The notes under the pieces were generated by a model that saw only the letters and a program-made list of their open reading frames with translations, was not told where the DNA came from and made no database searches. Below are positions 1 to 6,366 of a stretch of DNA of 11,467 bases, in pieces; the first letter of the stretch is position 1, and each line of letters begins with the position of its first letter. Location of the stretch: contig JACKMP010000020.1 in assembly GCA_024235315.1 (NCBI GenBank), positions 1 to 11,467 of the forward strand, in the 5' to 3' direction. A program made the position numbers and the translations under genes. The DNA comes from Chromatiaceae bacterium (GTDB lineage Bacteria; Pseudomonadota; Gammaproteobacteria; Chromatiales; Chromatiaceae).

Positions 1-69
1 CAATGTCACGAAGAGATCGCGCTCATTCATGATGCATTGTGCCGTGCTGACAGACCGTAGCGGCGTCGA

Positions 70-522
70 CTAGGGGTTACGAGGTGCATCGAGGACCTGG
101 TGCTTGGTGCGGATGAAGTCTGTATGCGACACGTACAGCAGGTCGGCAAGACGACGGATCAGCGCCTCTTCGTAGTGATGGATCTGCTGGTCCGCGCAGG
201 CGACCTCCCACAGGCTGCGCACAAGGTCTGTTTTGCGTTGCTGCGAAAATCGCCGATTGATGAGGTCGATGTGTTCGTGCAGCGACACGCTGGAATCGGA
301 GGCATTCCGCGCAGCGGCCACCAGATCCGCGAGATCATGCCCGCTCAGCCCCCAGTCACGGGCCAGTGCATCATGCAGACGCTCGAGCTCTATCTGATCC
401 AGGCAATGATCGGCCTTGGCGACCTCGATCAGCAATGCGGCCGCCGCGAGGTGCAGCGCTGCCGGGTCGCCAGAGGGGTCCGCTTCGTCAGCGACGAAAA
501 GCGCCCGAATCCTGTCCAACAT
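70..522 (-). CDS. TerB-like (tellurite-resistance TerB family) protein
   Basis: 150 aa, all-helical and soluble, with no signal peptide. It has the two-repeat look of TerB-type domains: an acidic helix AKADHCLDQIELERL at residues 35-49 and a second copy-like segment ACADQQIHHYEEALIRRLADLL at 108-129, each an A-[KC]-A-D-x(3)-[LI] turn followed by an acidic E-x-x-x-[LI] helix. In characterised TerB proteins such acidic turns bind metal; that role here is inferred. The length matches stand-alone TerB proteins. The start at 522 is supported by an AGGAGG ribosome site 5 nt upstream. It is transcribed divergently from the Aer-like receptor. No other ter gene is in view, so tellurite resistance should not be assumed; many solitary TerB-like proteins have no known role. 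The family call is fairly secure, the function unknown. Confidence 0.85.
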   Translation of the reverse strand: MLDRIRALFVADEADPSGDPAALHLAAAALLIEVAKADHCLDQIELERLHDALARDWGLSGHDLADLVAAARNASDSSVSLHEHIDLINRRFSQQRKTDLVRSLWEVACADQQIHHYEEALIRRLADLLYVSHTDFIRTKHQVLDAPRNP

Positions 523-548
523 CAGTGCCTCCTCCGCACCGCTTGCAA

Positions 549-564
549 CACCCGATGCCGGGTG
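549..564. repeat. Perfect 6-bp inverted repeat between divergent genes
   Basis: CACCCG, a 4-nt ATGC spacer, then CGGGTG. It sits between the TerB-like gene's ribosome site and the receptor's sigma-28-like promoter. It could form a small hairpin in the TerB-like mRNA leader or be a protein site acting on the divergent pair. No function is shown, and a 6-bp stem can occur by chance in DNA this GC-rich. Confidence 0.35.
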
Positions 565-580
565 GTCCGCCGCGACTGAC

Positions 581-607
581 TAAAGTTCAGAAGTTTCATG
601 TCGTTAC
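581..607 (+). promoter_or_regulatory. Sigma-28 (FliA) type promoter for the Aer-like receptor
   Basis: The -35 element TAAAGTTC (581-588) matches 7 of 8 positions of the enterobacterial FliA consensus TAAAGTTT. After exactly 11 bases comes GTCGTTAC (600-607), 5 of 8 matches to GCCGATAA. The start of transcription would fall near 613, leaving a leader of about 30 nt before the ATG at 645. Chemoreceptor genes are classic late flagellar (class 3) genes, so motif and gene agree. Inferred from consensus only. Confidence 0.65.
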
Positions 608-644
608 CCGACTGAGCATTCCTGCAGTCTAGGTGCATTCTGCA

Positions 645-2213
645 ATGAAGAAAAACCTGCCCGTTACGCAGAAAGAAAAACTCCTCGCAAAAGGCGTCGA
701 GTTGGTTTCCGCCACCGACGTCAAGGGAATCACAACCCACGCCAACCAGGCGTTTGTGGACATCAGTGGTTTCGGCCAGGACGAACTCGTCGGGACGAAC
801 CACAACATCGTGCGCCACCCCGACATGCCGCCCGCCGCGTTTCAAAATCTATGGGACACATTGAAAAGTGGCCGGTCATGGATGGGGGTCGTCAAGAATC
901 GCGCGAAATCGGGCGACCATTACTGGGTCGATGCCTTCGTAAGCCCGTCGTTTGAAGGCGACAAGATCGTTGGTTACGAATCTGTGCGCGTGGCGCCGGA
1001 AAAAGAAGCAGTGGCGCGGGCCGAGGCCCTTTACAAGACACTCTGGAGCGGGCCCAAGCGCCTCCGCCTGCCCACCCTTTCCCTGCAGCAGAAGCTGGCG
1101 ATTGGGTTGGCGGCAACGGCAGCGACTGGCATTTTCGGCGCGGCCTTTATCGCAGGTGCCGATCTCGGCGCCGCCACACTGGGCTGGCTCGCGACCTCCC
1201 TGCTGGGACTCGCCGGCAACCATCTCCTGCTCGGCGGGCTGCGTACGGCGGCTCGCAGTGCGCGCGATCTGGTCGACAATCCGGCGATGCAGTTCGTATA
1301 CACCGGCCGTAATGACGAGATCGGCAACCTGGAGTTCGCGATCAGGACCCTTCGGGCGCAATTGCGCACTGTGCTCGGTCGCATCCGCGAGTCGGCCTGC
1401 GCGGTATCGCAGGAGAGCCGGGGGCTGAACGACACGGCCATGCAAATGTCGCAAAACATGGTGCTGCAGCAGCGGGAAATCGACATGGTCGCCACGGCGA
1501 TCGAAGAAATGTCTGCCAGTGTGCGCGAGGTGGCCCGCAGCGCCACCAATGCTTCGGCGGCGACCGAGCAGACCAACTTGCGGGCAAGCGCAGGGCAACG
1601 CGCGGTGGATTCGGCGATCGCCAGTACGCGCCAGGTCGCCGAGAGCGTCCACCATGCCGCAGAAACCATCCAGTCGCTGGATCACGACAGCGCGGCAATC
1701 GACGCGGTGCTCGTGGTTATCCGCAGCATTGCGGAACAGACCAACCTGCTCGCGCTCAACGCCGCCATCGAAGCTGCCCGCGCCGGCGAACAGGGGCGCG
1801 GTTTCGCTGTTGTGGCCGATGAGGTGCGCACCCTTGCCAGCCGCACCCAGGCCTCCACCACGGAGATCCAGACGATGATCGAGCGACTGCAAAGCACGGC
1901 CAGGGAGGCGGTGCGGGCGATGGATCTCAGCCATGAACGGGTCGGGGAAAGCGTCGAGAGCACCCAGCAGGTGGGGACCCAGTTGCAGGAGATCTTCGGC
2001 CAGGTTGCCTCGCTGGAGGAAATGAGCCACGCGATCGCCACGGCGGCCGAACAGCAGAGCAGCGTATCCGAGGAGATCAGCCGGAATGTCCACCAGATCG
2101 GTGAAGCGGCAATCAACCTGTCGCAAGGGAGCCAGGCCACGCGGCAAATCGGTGAAGACGTATCGCGCCAGGCGACAGACCTCGAATCCCTGATCACACG
2201 CTTCCGCGCCTGA
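645..2213 (+). CDS. Aer-like methyl-accepting chemotaxis protein with N-terminal PAS domain
   Basis: 522 aa from the ATG at 645. An in-frame GTG at 633 would add four residues but has no ribosome site, whereas an AGG lies 11 nt before the ATG. A PAS domain fills about residues 20-120 and contains NIVRHPDMP (54-62), the segment that in E. coli Aer lies in the FAD-binding pocket. Two hydrophobic stretches (about 152-172 and 176-198) form a membrane hairpin with no large periplasmic sensor, as in Aer. A HAMP-like region (about 200-250) follows, then a long MCP signalling coiled coil whose tip is at about 360-400 (IAEQTNLLALNAAIEAARAG and FAVVADEVR). No C-terminal CheR/CheB pentapeptide is visible. 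The protein probably senses redox or energy state through FAD and signals via CheA/CheW to flagella. It is divergent from the TerB-like gene and upstream of a PilZ gene. Family call is firm; FAD as ligand is inferred. Confidence 0.93.
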   Translation: MKKNLPVTQKEKLLAKGVELVSATDVKGITTHANQAFVDISGFGQDELVGTNHNIVRHPDMPPAAFQNLWDTLKSGRSWMGVVKNRAKSGDHYWVDAFVSPSFEGDKIVGYESVRVAPEKEAVARAEALYKTLWSGPKRLRLPTLSLQQKLAIGLAATAATGIFGAAFIAGADLGAATLGWLATSLLGLAGNHLLLGGLRTAARSARDLVDNPAMQFVYTGRNDEIGNLEFAIRTLRAQLRTVLGRIRESACAVSQESRGLNDTAMQMSQNMVLQQREIDMVATAIEEMSASVREVARSATNASAATEQTNLRASAGQRAVDSAIASTRQVAESVHHAAETIQSLDHDSAAIDAVLVVIRSIAEQTNLLALNAAIEAARAGEQGRGFAVVADEVRTLASRTQASTTEIQTMIERLQSTAREAVRAMDLSHERVGESVESTQQVGTQLQEIFGQVASLEEMSHAIATAAEQQSSVSEEISRNVHQIGEAAINLSQGSQATRQIGEDVSRQATDLESLITRFRA

Positions 2214-2240
2214 CCCGCACACCAAGGTCCCCCTGGGCGT

Positions 2241-2261
2241 GCGCACCACCCCCGGTGGCGC
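2241..2261. repeat. GC-rich hairpin downstream of the receptor gene
   Basis: CCACC-CCC-GGTGG forms a 5-bp stem that extends by three pairs (GCG/CGC) across a 2-nt CA bulge. It begins 27 bases after the receptor stop codon. No run of T follows, so it is not a standard intrinsic terminator; it may stabilise the mRNA 3' end or be fortuitous. Confidence 0.3.
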
Positions 2262-2394
2262 CACTCGCAGATCGACGCATCCACTCAACTGATACCTTTC
2301 GTTCCCACCCGGTCCGTGTGCATGGACTAGGCTGCACTATCAGTGGTGGTCTATCGACGCTACGCCCCCAATATCTTGTGAGGAACGCCGAATC

Positions 2395-2706
2395 ATGATC
2401 GATTACTCCGAGAAGCGTGATTTCATCCGGATGCCTGTGCACTGCCCGGTTTCGATACGCGAGCTCGCCGCCGGGCCTGACGAACCGGCACAACTTTTGG
2501 ACCTGAGCGCCGGCGGAGTCCGGTTCATCGGCTCACGGGCACTGGACACCGGTGCGCGGCTGCAGCTGACGTTGCGCCCTGAACACCCGATCACACCACC
2601 GCTCGCGGCCGAGGTCGCCGTGGTGCGCTGTCACGAGATCGAAAATGGCTTTGACATCGCCGCATCGATCGAGCTGGTGGAGCCCGCAGTATACGACGAC
2701 GCATAA
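2395..2706 (+). CDS. PilZ domain protein, probable c-di-GMP receptor
   Basis: 103 aa, a single PilZ domain with no other module. Both ligand-binding motifs are intact: RxxxR as R8-DFI-R12 near the N-terminus, and (D/N)xSxxG as D36-L-S38-AG-G41 (DLSAGG). Proteins with both motifs generally bind cyclic di-GMP. The rest reads as the expected six-stranded beta barrel. The start at 2395 has AGGAA 9 nt upstream. It lies 181 bases after the receptor on the same strand, so it could share transcription or have its own promoter; no good sigma-70 promoter stood out. Stand-alone PilZ proteins typically tune flagellar motors, pili or exopolysaccharide machinery, which suits the neighbouring chemoreceptor, but the partner cannot be read from the sequence. 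Confidence 0.9.
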   Translation: MIDYSEKRDFIRMPVHCPVSIRELAAGPDEPAQLLDLSAGGVRFIGSRALDTGARLQLTLRPEHPITPPLAAEVAVVRCHEIENGFDIAASIELVEPAVYDDA

Positions 2707-2707
2707 C

Positions 2708-2724
2708 GCGCGGCCCCACCGCGC
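2708..2724. terminator. Candidate bidirectional hairpin between convergent genes
   Basis: A perfect 6-bp stem GCGCGG/CCGCGC with a CCCCA loop fills almost exactly the 19-base gap between the stops of the PilZ gene and the DUF465 gene. The position fits a shared terminator, but neither side has a T tract, so it would be a weak or factor-assisted terminator at best. Confidence 0.4.
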
Positions 2725-2725
2725 A

Positions 2726-2932
2726 TCAGGCGTCCAGATCCGGGATCAGCCTGCTCTCCAGTCGCGTGATCGCGTCTTTCAGCAGCAGCTTGCGCTTCTT
2801 CAGTCGGGTGAGCGCCAGCTGGTCGGCCCGCGGGTCTTCCGCCATGCGGTGGATGGCCTCATCGAGATCACGATGTTCGATTCGCAACTCGGCGACGTGC
2901 GCACGCAGGGCATTGTCGATCTCGTCTTCCAT
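2726..2932 (-). CDS. YdcH-like DUF465 small coiled-coil protein
   Basis: 68 aa, highly charged and helical. The pattern of a first helix with LRIEHRDLDEAI (about residues 16-27), then a turn, then LTRLKKRKLLLKDAITRLE (about 41-59), is typical of the DUF465/YdcH family: a short protein with two heptad-rich helices and a basic KKRKL centre. The length is normal for the family. A GAGG lies about 8 nt before the ATG at 2932. Its biochemical role is not established. It lies downstream of thiC on the same strand, about 110 bases away, so read-through is possible, and it is tail-to-tail with the PilZ gene. Family assignment is confident, function unknown. Confidence 0.85.
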   Translation of the reverse strand: MEDEIDNALRAHVAELRIEHRDLDEAIHRMAEDPRADQLALTRLKKRKLLLKDAITRLESRLIPDLDA

Positions 2933-3011
2933 CGGCGGGCCTCACTGCACTCCAGGTCGCTGCGCCACCTGACCGGCCGCGCGTCGACCGCTATTACACG
3001 CCGGCCGGGGG

Positions 3012-3025
3012 CGGTTAGACAACCG
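3012..3025. repeat. Short hairpin between thiC and the DUF465 gene
   Basis: CGGTT-AGAC-AACCG gives a 5-bp stem with a 4-nt loop, starting 18 bases past the thiC stop codon on the minus strand. There is no following T run in the thiC direction. It may mark the thiC mRNA end, but this is weak. Confidence 0.25.
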
Positions 3026-3042
3026 TCAGGCGTCTCGATTTA

Positions 3043-4935
3043 TCAGACCGGCTTGTAGATCCGCGCGCCCTGCTTGCGGAATTCCTCGGCCTTCTCCTTC
3101 ATGCCCTCCTCCACTGCCACGTTCACATCCCTGAACTTGTGGCTTGCGGCGTACTCGCGGACGTCCTGGGTGATCTTCATCGAGCAGAAGTGCGGCCCGC
3201 ACATCGAGCAGAAGTGCGCGACCTTTGCCGAGTCCTTGGGAAGGGTCTCGTCGTGGTACTCGCGCGCCCGATCCGGATCGAGCCCAAGGTTGAACTGGTC
3301 TTCCCAGCGGAACTCGAAGCGCGCCTTCGACAAGGCATTGTCACGTACCTGTGCGCCGGGCAGGCCCTTGGCCAGATCGGCGGCATGCGCAGCCAGCTTG
3401 TAGGTGATGATGCCCTCGCGCACGTCGGCCTTGTTCGGCAGGCCGAGGTGCTCCTTCGGTGTCACGTAACACAGCATTGCGGTGCCGTACCAGCCGATGT
3501 TGGCGGCGCCGATCCCTGAAGTGATGTGGTCGTAGCCGGGGGCGATGTCGGTGGTCAACGGGCCGAGGGTGTAGAACGGCGCCTCGAAGCAGTCGACCAG
3601 CTCCTTGTCCATGTTCTCCTTGATCATCTGCATCGGCACGTGCCCGGGGCCTTCGATCATCACCTGCACGTCGTGCTGCCAGGCGATCTTCGTCAACTCG
3701 CCCAGGGTCTCGAGTTCACCGAACTGGGCGGCGTCATTGGCATCGGCGATCGAGCCGGGGCGCAGGCCGTCACCCAGGCTGAACGACACGTCGTAGGCCT
3801 TCATGATCTCGCAGATGTCTTCGAAGTGGGTGTAAAGGAAGTTTTCCTTGTGATGCGCCAGGCACCACTTGGCCATGATCGAGCCGCCGCGTGAGACGAT
3901 GCCGGTGACCCGGTCGGCGGTCAGCGGTACGTAGCGCAGCAGCACCCCCGCGTGGATGGTGAAGTAATCGACACCCTGCTCGGCCTGTTCGATCAGGGTG
4001 TCGCGGAACATCTCCCAGGTCAGGTCCTCGGCCTTGCCGTTGACCTTCTCCAGCGCCTGGTAGATCGGCACCGTGCCGATCGGCATCGGCGCGTTGCGCA
4101 GGATCCACTCGCGCGTCTCGTGGATGTTCCTACCGGTCGACAGGTCCATCAGCGTGTCGCCGCCCCAGCGCGCCGACCAGGCCATCTTCTCGACCTCTTC
4201 CTCGATCGACGAGGTGACCGCGGAGTTGCCGATGTTGGTGTTGATCTTCACGCGGAAGTTTCGCCCGATGATCATCGGTTCGAGTTCCGGGTGGTTGATA
4301 TTGGCCGGGATAATGGCGCGCCCGGCGGCGACCTCGTCCCGAACAAACTGTGGCGTGACCCGCTCAGGCAGGTTGGCGCCGAAGTTCTGCCCCGGGTGTT
4401 GCCTGAGCAGCCTGGCGTAGCGCGGATCGGCGCGCATCTCGTCGAGGCGCTGGTTCTCGCGGATCGCGACGAACTCCATCTCCGGCGTGATGATGCCCTG
4501 GCGGGCATAATGCATCTGGGTAACGTTGCGGCCGGCGATCGCACGGCGTGGCGCTCGGATGTGTTCGAAGCGCAGCGCGGCCAGCGCCGGGTCGTGCTGA
4601 CGCTGCCTGCCAAACTCGGATGTCGGCCCGTCGAGCTGCTCGGTATCTGCGCGTTCCCGGATCCAGGCCGAGCGCACGTCCGGCATCCCTTTGAGCAGGT
4701 CGATCTCCACCGCAGGGTCGGTGAACGGGCCCGAGGTGTCATAGACGGTGATCGGCGGATTTTCCTCGGCACCGAAACTGGCCGGTGTCGGCGACTGCCC
4801 GATCTCGCGCATTGGCACGCGGATGTCGGGGCGCGAACCGGCCACATAGATCTTGCGCGCACCCGCAAAGGGCCGCGTGACCTCGTCCGAAAGGGCGGTG
4901 GCTTTCTTGATGAAATCTTCGGGAATCGCGCTCAT
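3043..4935 (-). CDS. thiC: Phosphomethylpyrimidine synthase ThiC
   Basis: 630 aa, the usual bacterial ThiC length. ThiC is a cytosolic radical-SAM enzyme that rearranges aminoimidazole ribotide (AIR) into HMP phosphate, the pyrimidine half of thiamine. The N-terminal ThiC-associated domain (about residues 15-100, with ITVYDTSGPFTDP) is complete. The TIM-barrel core includes GNSAVTSSIEEEVEK, FTIHAGVLLRY, SRGGSIMAKW, SLGDGLRPGS, MIEGPGHVPM and GPLTTDIAPGYDHITSGIG. The C-terminal cluster motif CxxCxxxxC, the non-canonical 4Fe-4S site of this family, is C576-C579-C584 (CSMCGPHFC). The start at 4935 has GGAG 7 nt upstream, and a TPP aptamer lies in the leader, so expression should fall when thiamine pyrophosphate is plentiful. 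No other thi gene is in the window. Confidence 0.98.
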   Translation of the reverse strand: MSAIPEDFIKKATALSDEVTRPFAGARKIYVAGSRPDIRVPMREIGQSPTPASFGAEENPPITVYDTSGPFTDPAVEIDLLKGMPDVRSAWIRERADTEQLDGPTSEFGRQRQHDPALAALRFEHIRAPRRAIAGRNVTQMHYARQGIITPEMEFVAIRENQRLDEMRADPRYARLLRQHPGQNFGANLPERVTPQFVRDEVAAGRAIIPANINHPELEPMIIGRNFRVKINTNIGNSAVTSSIEEEVEKMAWSARWGGDTLMDLSTGRNIHETREWILRNAPMPIGTVPIYQALEKVNGKAEDLTWEMFRDTLIEQAEQGVDYFTIHAGVLLRYVPLTADRVTGIVSRGGSIMAKWCLAHHKENFLYTHFEDICEIMKAYDVSFSLGDGLRPGSIADANDAAQFGELETLGELTKIAWQHDVQVMIEGPGHVPMQMIKENMDKELVDCFEAPFYTLGPLTTDIAPGYDHITSGIGAANIGWYGTAMLCYVTPKEHLGLPNKADVREGIITYKLAAHAADLAKGLPGAQVRDNALSKARFEFRWEDQFNLGLDPDRAREYHDETLPKDSAKVAHFCSMCGPHFCSMKITQDVREYAASHKFRDVNVAVEEGMKEKAEEFRKQGARIYKPV

Positions 4936-4944
4936 TTATCGTCT

Positions 4945-4961
4945 CCGCGGCGTGAAAGCGG
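4945..4961 (-). promoter_or_regulatory. Possible ribosome-site-masking hairpin in the thiC leader
   Basis: In the thiC mRNA, CCGC (4961-4958) can pair with GCGG (4948-4945). The second arm covers the first two bases of the GGAG ribosome site (4946-4943). It lies between the TPP aptamer and the start codon, where an expression platform is expected. The absence of a T run here argues for translational rather than intrinsic-terminator control. The stem is only 4 bp, so this is tentative. Confidence 0.35.
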
Positions 4962-4982
4962 AACGACGCATGTGCGTGTTTT

Positions 4983-5060
4983 CAGCTTTCCTCCGCCAGT
5001 ACTAACTGGTTCAGGTTCCGAGGGTGTCTCTCAGCCCGTCATTGCGGGCACCCCTAGCTG
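4983..5060 (-). ncRNA. TPP riboswitch (THI element) controlling thiC
   Basis: Read on the minus strand, the aptamer opens with CAGCTAGGGGTGCC, continues with GGGCTGAGA (the conserved CUGAGA is at 5034-5029) and ACCC, then GAACCTGAACCAG, and closes with TACTGGCGGAGGAAAGCTG. These are the consensus blocks of the thiamine-pyrophosphate aptamer in the right order. The outer P1 helix forms between CAGCT (5060-5056) and AGCTG (4987-4983). The element ends 47 bases before the thiC ATG, the normal place for it. TPP binding is expected to repress thiC. Confidence 0.96.
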
Positions 5061-5362
5061 TGTCTCAATCGACGCGCCGTCCGTGGTGAGGAGCACGGTC
5101 AACTGCCGCTACCGGCCTTTCACGTCGCATGCCCGACTCTACCAGTGCGGTATACGTCGCACCACCCGGGATTCCCACCCCCGCAGCAGGGCCATCAGGC
5201 CGCCTACAGACCAACACCGCACCCGGCGGCATCCCAACCTGCCATTAACACCACTCATGCTTGCGCAGAATAGTTCCCCGGTTCAGATACTTGCCCCATC
5301 CGGCGCGAGCACTTAGGCTTACGCCGCGCGCACCCTGACTGAACCCCAATCCGGAGACCGGC
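5061..5362. other. Non-coding region between the thiC riboswitch and the pcm-like gene
   Basis: About 300 bases with no supportable gene; the open frames across it are shadows or lack start signals. It must hold the thiC promoter (minus) and the promoter of the methyltransferase-rhodanese unit (plus). For thiC a TTGACC lies at 5102-5097, but no acceptable -10 follows. For the plus strand the best pair is TTGCCC (5291-5296), 17 bases, then TAGGCT (5314-5319), which is weak. GGAG at 5353-5356 is the ribosome site of the next gene. Confidence 0.5.
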
Positions 5363-6025
5363 ATGCTCGTCAACGACCTCGAAACCGCTCGCTTCAACAT
5401 GGTGGAGCAACAGATCCGCCCCAACGAGGTGATCGACGTCCGTGTCCTCGACACGCTGCAGGCCGTGCCGCGCGAGCGCTTTGTCCCCGATGAGTACGTC
5501 GGCCTGGCATTTGCCGACATCGCGGCACCGATCGGCGAAGGCCAGCAGATGATGACGCCATTGCAGGAAGCCCGCATGCTGCAGGCACTCGACATCCATC
5601 CGGGCGACAACGTGCTCGAGATCGGTACCGGCAGCGGTTTTGTCACCGCCTGCCTGGCGCGCCTGGGCGGCATTGTCACCAGTTACGAGATTCACGCCGC
5701 CTTGAGCGAGAGCGCCGCACATCGCCTGCAGTCACTGGCGGTGAAGAACGTCGAAATGGTGGCCGGCGACGGCCTGAACGCCAGCTTCGCACCTGCCAGC
5801 TTCGATGCCGTCGCGGTGACCGGCTCACTGCCCGACTACCCTGAGTTCCTGGAGACACTGCTCGCCCCGGGTGGACGGATGTTTGTCGTTGTCGGCGAGG
5901 CACCGACCATGACCGCGATGCTGGTCAGCCGCAACGCCGACGGCGAGATCTGGAAAGAAAACCTGTTCGAGACGGTGCTCCCGGTCCTCGAGAATGCACG
6001 GCAGCCGAGTCATTTCGTTTTCTGA
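5363..6025 (+). CDS. Protein-L-isoaspartate O-methyltransferase family protein (divergent)
   Basis: 220 aa, cytosolic. The N-terminal half aligns by eye with Pcm: FNMVEQQIRP (11-20), VPRERFVPDEY (35-45) and PIGEGQ (56-61). The Rossmann SAM-binding motif I is VLEIGTGSG (84-92), and YEIH (108-111) matches the ribose-binding acidic position. Canonical Pcm repairs isoaspartyl residues by SAM-dependent methylation. Here the catalytic loop that normally reads TISQP after GQGQ is QMMTP, so the conserved serine is absent, and the usual TAAAP stretch is TGSLP. It is therefore a Pcm-fold methyltransferase whose repair activity is uncertain, and I leave the symbol blank. GGAG 6 nt upstream supports the start. 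A rhodanese gene follows after 14 bases, almost certainly in one operon. Confidence 0.88.
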   Translation: MLVNDLETARFNMVEQQIRPNEVIDVRVLDTLQAVPRERFVPDEYVGLAFADIAAPIGEGQQMMTPLQEARMLQALDIHPGDNVLEIGTGSGFVTACLARLGGIVTSYEIHAALSESAAHRLQSLAVKNVEMVAGDGLNASFAPASFDAVAVTGSLPDYPEFLETLLAPGGRMFVVVGEAPTMTAMLVSRNADGEIWKENLFETVLPVLENARQPSHFVF

Positions 6026-6039
6026 CCGGCACCGTTCAC

Positions 6040-6360
6040 ATGCGTGATCTCAGCGCCGCCCAACTTCGTGACCACCTCGCGGCGACCGACAGCGGCCCGC
6101 TGCTGCTCGACGTGCGCGAACCGTGGGAATTCCGCATCTGCAGCATCGCCGGTTCGCAGTTAATCCCGATGGGCCACATCCCCGCCTCGGTCAAGGCGCT
6201 CGACCCGTCGCGCGAGACCGTGGTCATCTGCCACCACGGCATCCGCAGCCGCCAGGTGGCGATGTACCTGGACTACCAGGGGTTCAGCAATGTGATCAAC
6301 CTGGCCGGCGGCGTCGATGCCTGGGCTCGTGACGTCGATCGGCAGATGGCAACCTACTGA
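6040..6360 (+). CDS. Single-domain rhodanese-like sulfurtransferase
   Basis: 106 aa, one rhodanese domain with no signal peptide. It has LLLDVREPWEF (21-31), the active-site loop C64-HHGIRS (64-70) with the catalytic cysteine present, and the C-terminal NLAGGVDAW signature. Single-domain rhodaneses carry sulfur as a persulfide on this cysteine; the six-residue loop CHHGIR fits a sulfurtransferase rather than an arsenate reductase or phosphatase. Its acceptor cannot be told. The start codon has no clear ribosome site and lies only 14 bases after the methyltransferase stop, suggesting translational coupling. It ends 6 bases from the convergent waaA. Confidence 0.93.
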   Translation: MRDLSAAQLRDHLAATDSGPLLLDVREPWEFRICSIAGSQLIPMGHIPASVKALDPSRETVVICHHGIRSRQVAMYLDYQGFSNVINLAGGVDAWARDVDRQMATY

Positions 6361-6366
6361 CCCCCA

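Noticed and set aside
1..30. Possible start of a further minus-strand gene (ATG at 30, reading MNERDLFVTL)
   Set aside because: Only ten codons are visible and no ribosome site precedes it. The residues resemble the N-terminus of some serine/threonine kinases, but that is too little to call a gene. A 19-codon tail on the plus strand ending at 60 is equally unsupported.
70..522. Tellurite-resistance operon
   Set aside because: Only a single TerB-like domain is present, with no terA, terC, terD or terE neighbour.
876..2288. 470-codon open frame antisense to the chemoreceptor
   Set aside because: Its codons mirror the receptor frame in GC-rich DNA. The protein has no recognisable domain, whereas the plus-strand frame is a full Aer-like receptor.
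5097..5102. TTGACC as the -35 of a thiC promoter
   Set aside because: No acceptable -10 hexamer is found 16-19 bases downstream on the minus strand.
3952..5316. 454-codon open frame antisense to thiC and across the riboswitch
   Set aside because: It is a shadow of thiC in GC-rich DNA that also runs through a clear TPP aptamer; no domain is recognisable.
3043..6360. Idea that the rhodanese supplies sulfur for thiamine synthesis beside thiC
   Set aside because: ThiC makes the pyrimidine, which needs no sulfur. The rhodanese is in a different transcription unit, and no thiazole genes are present.
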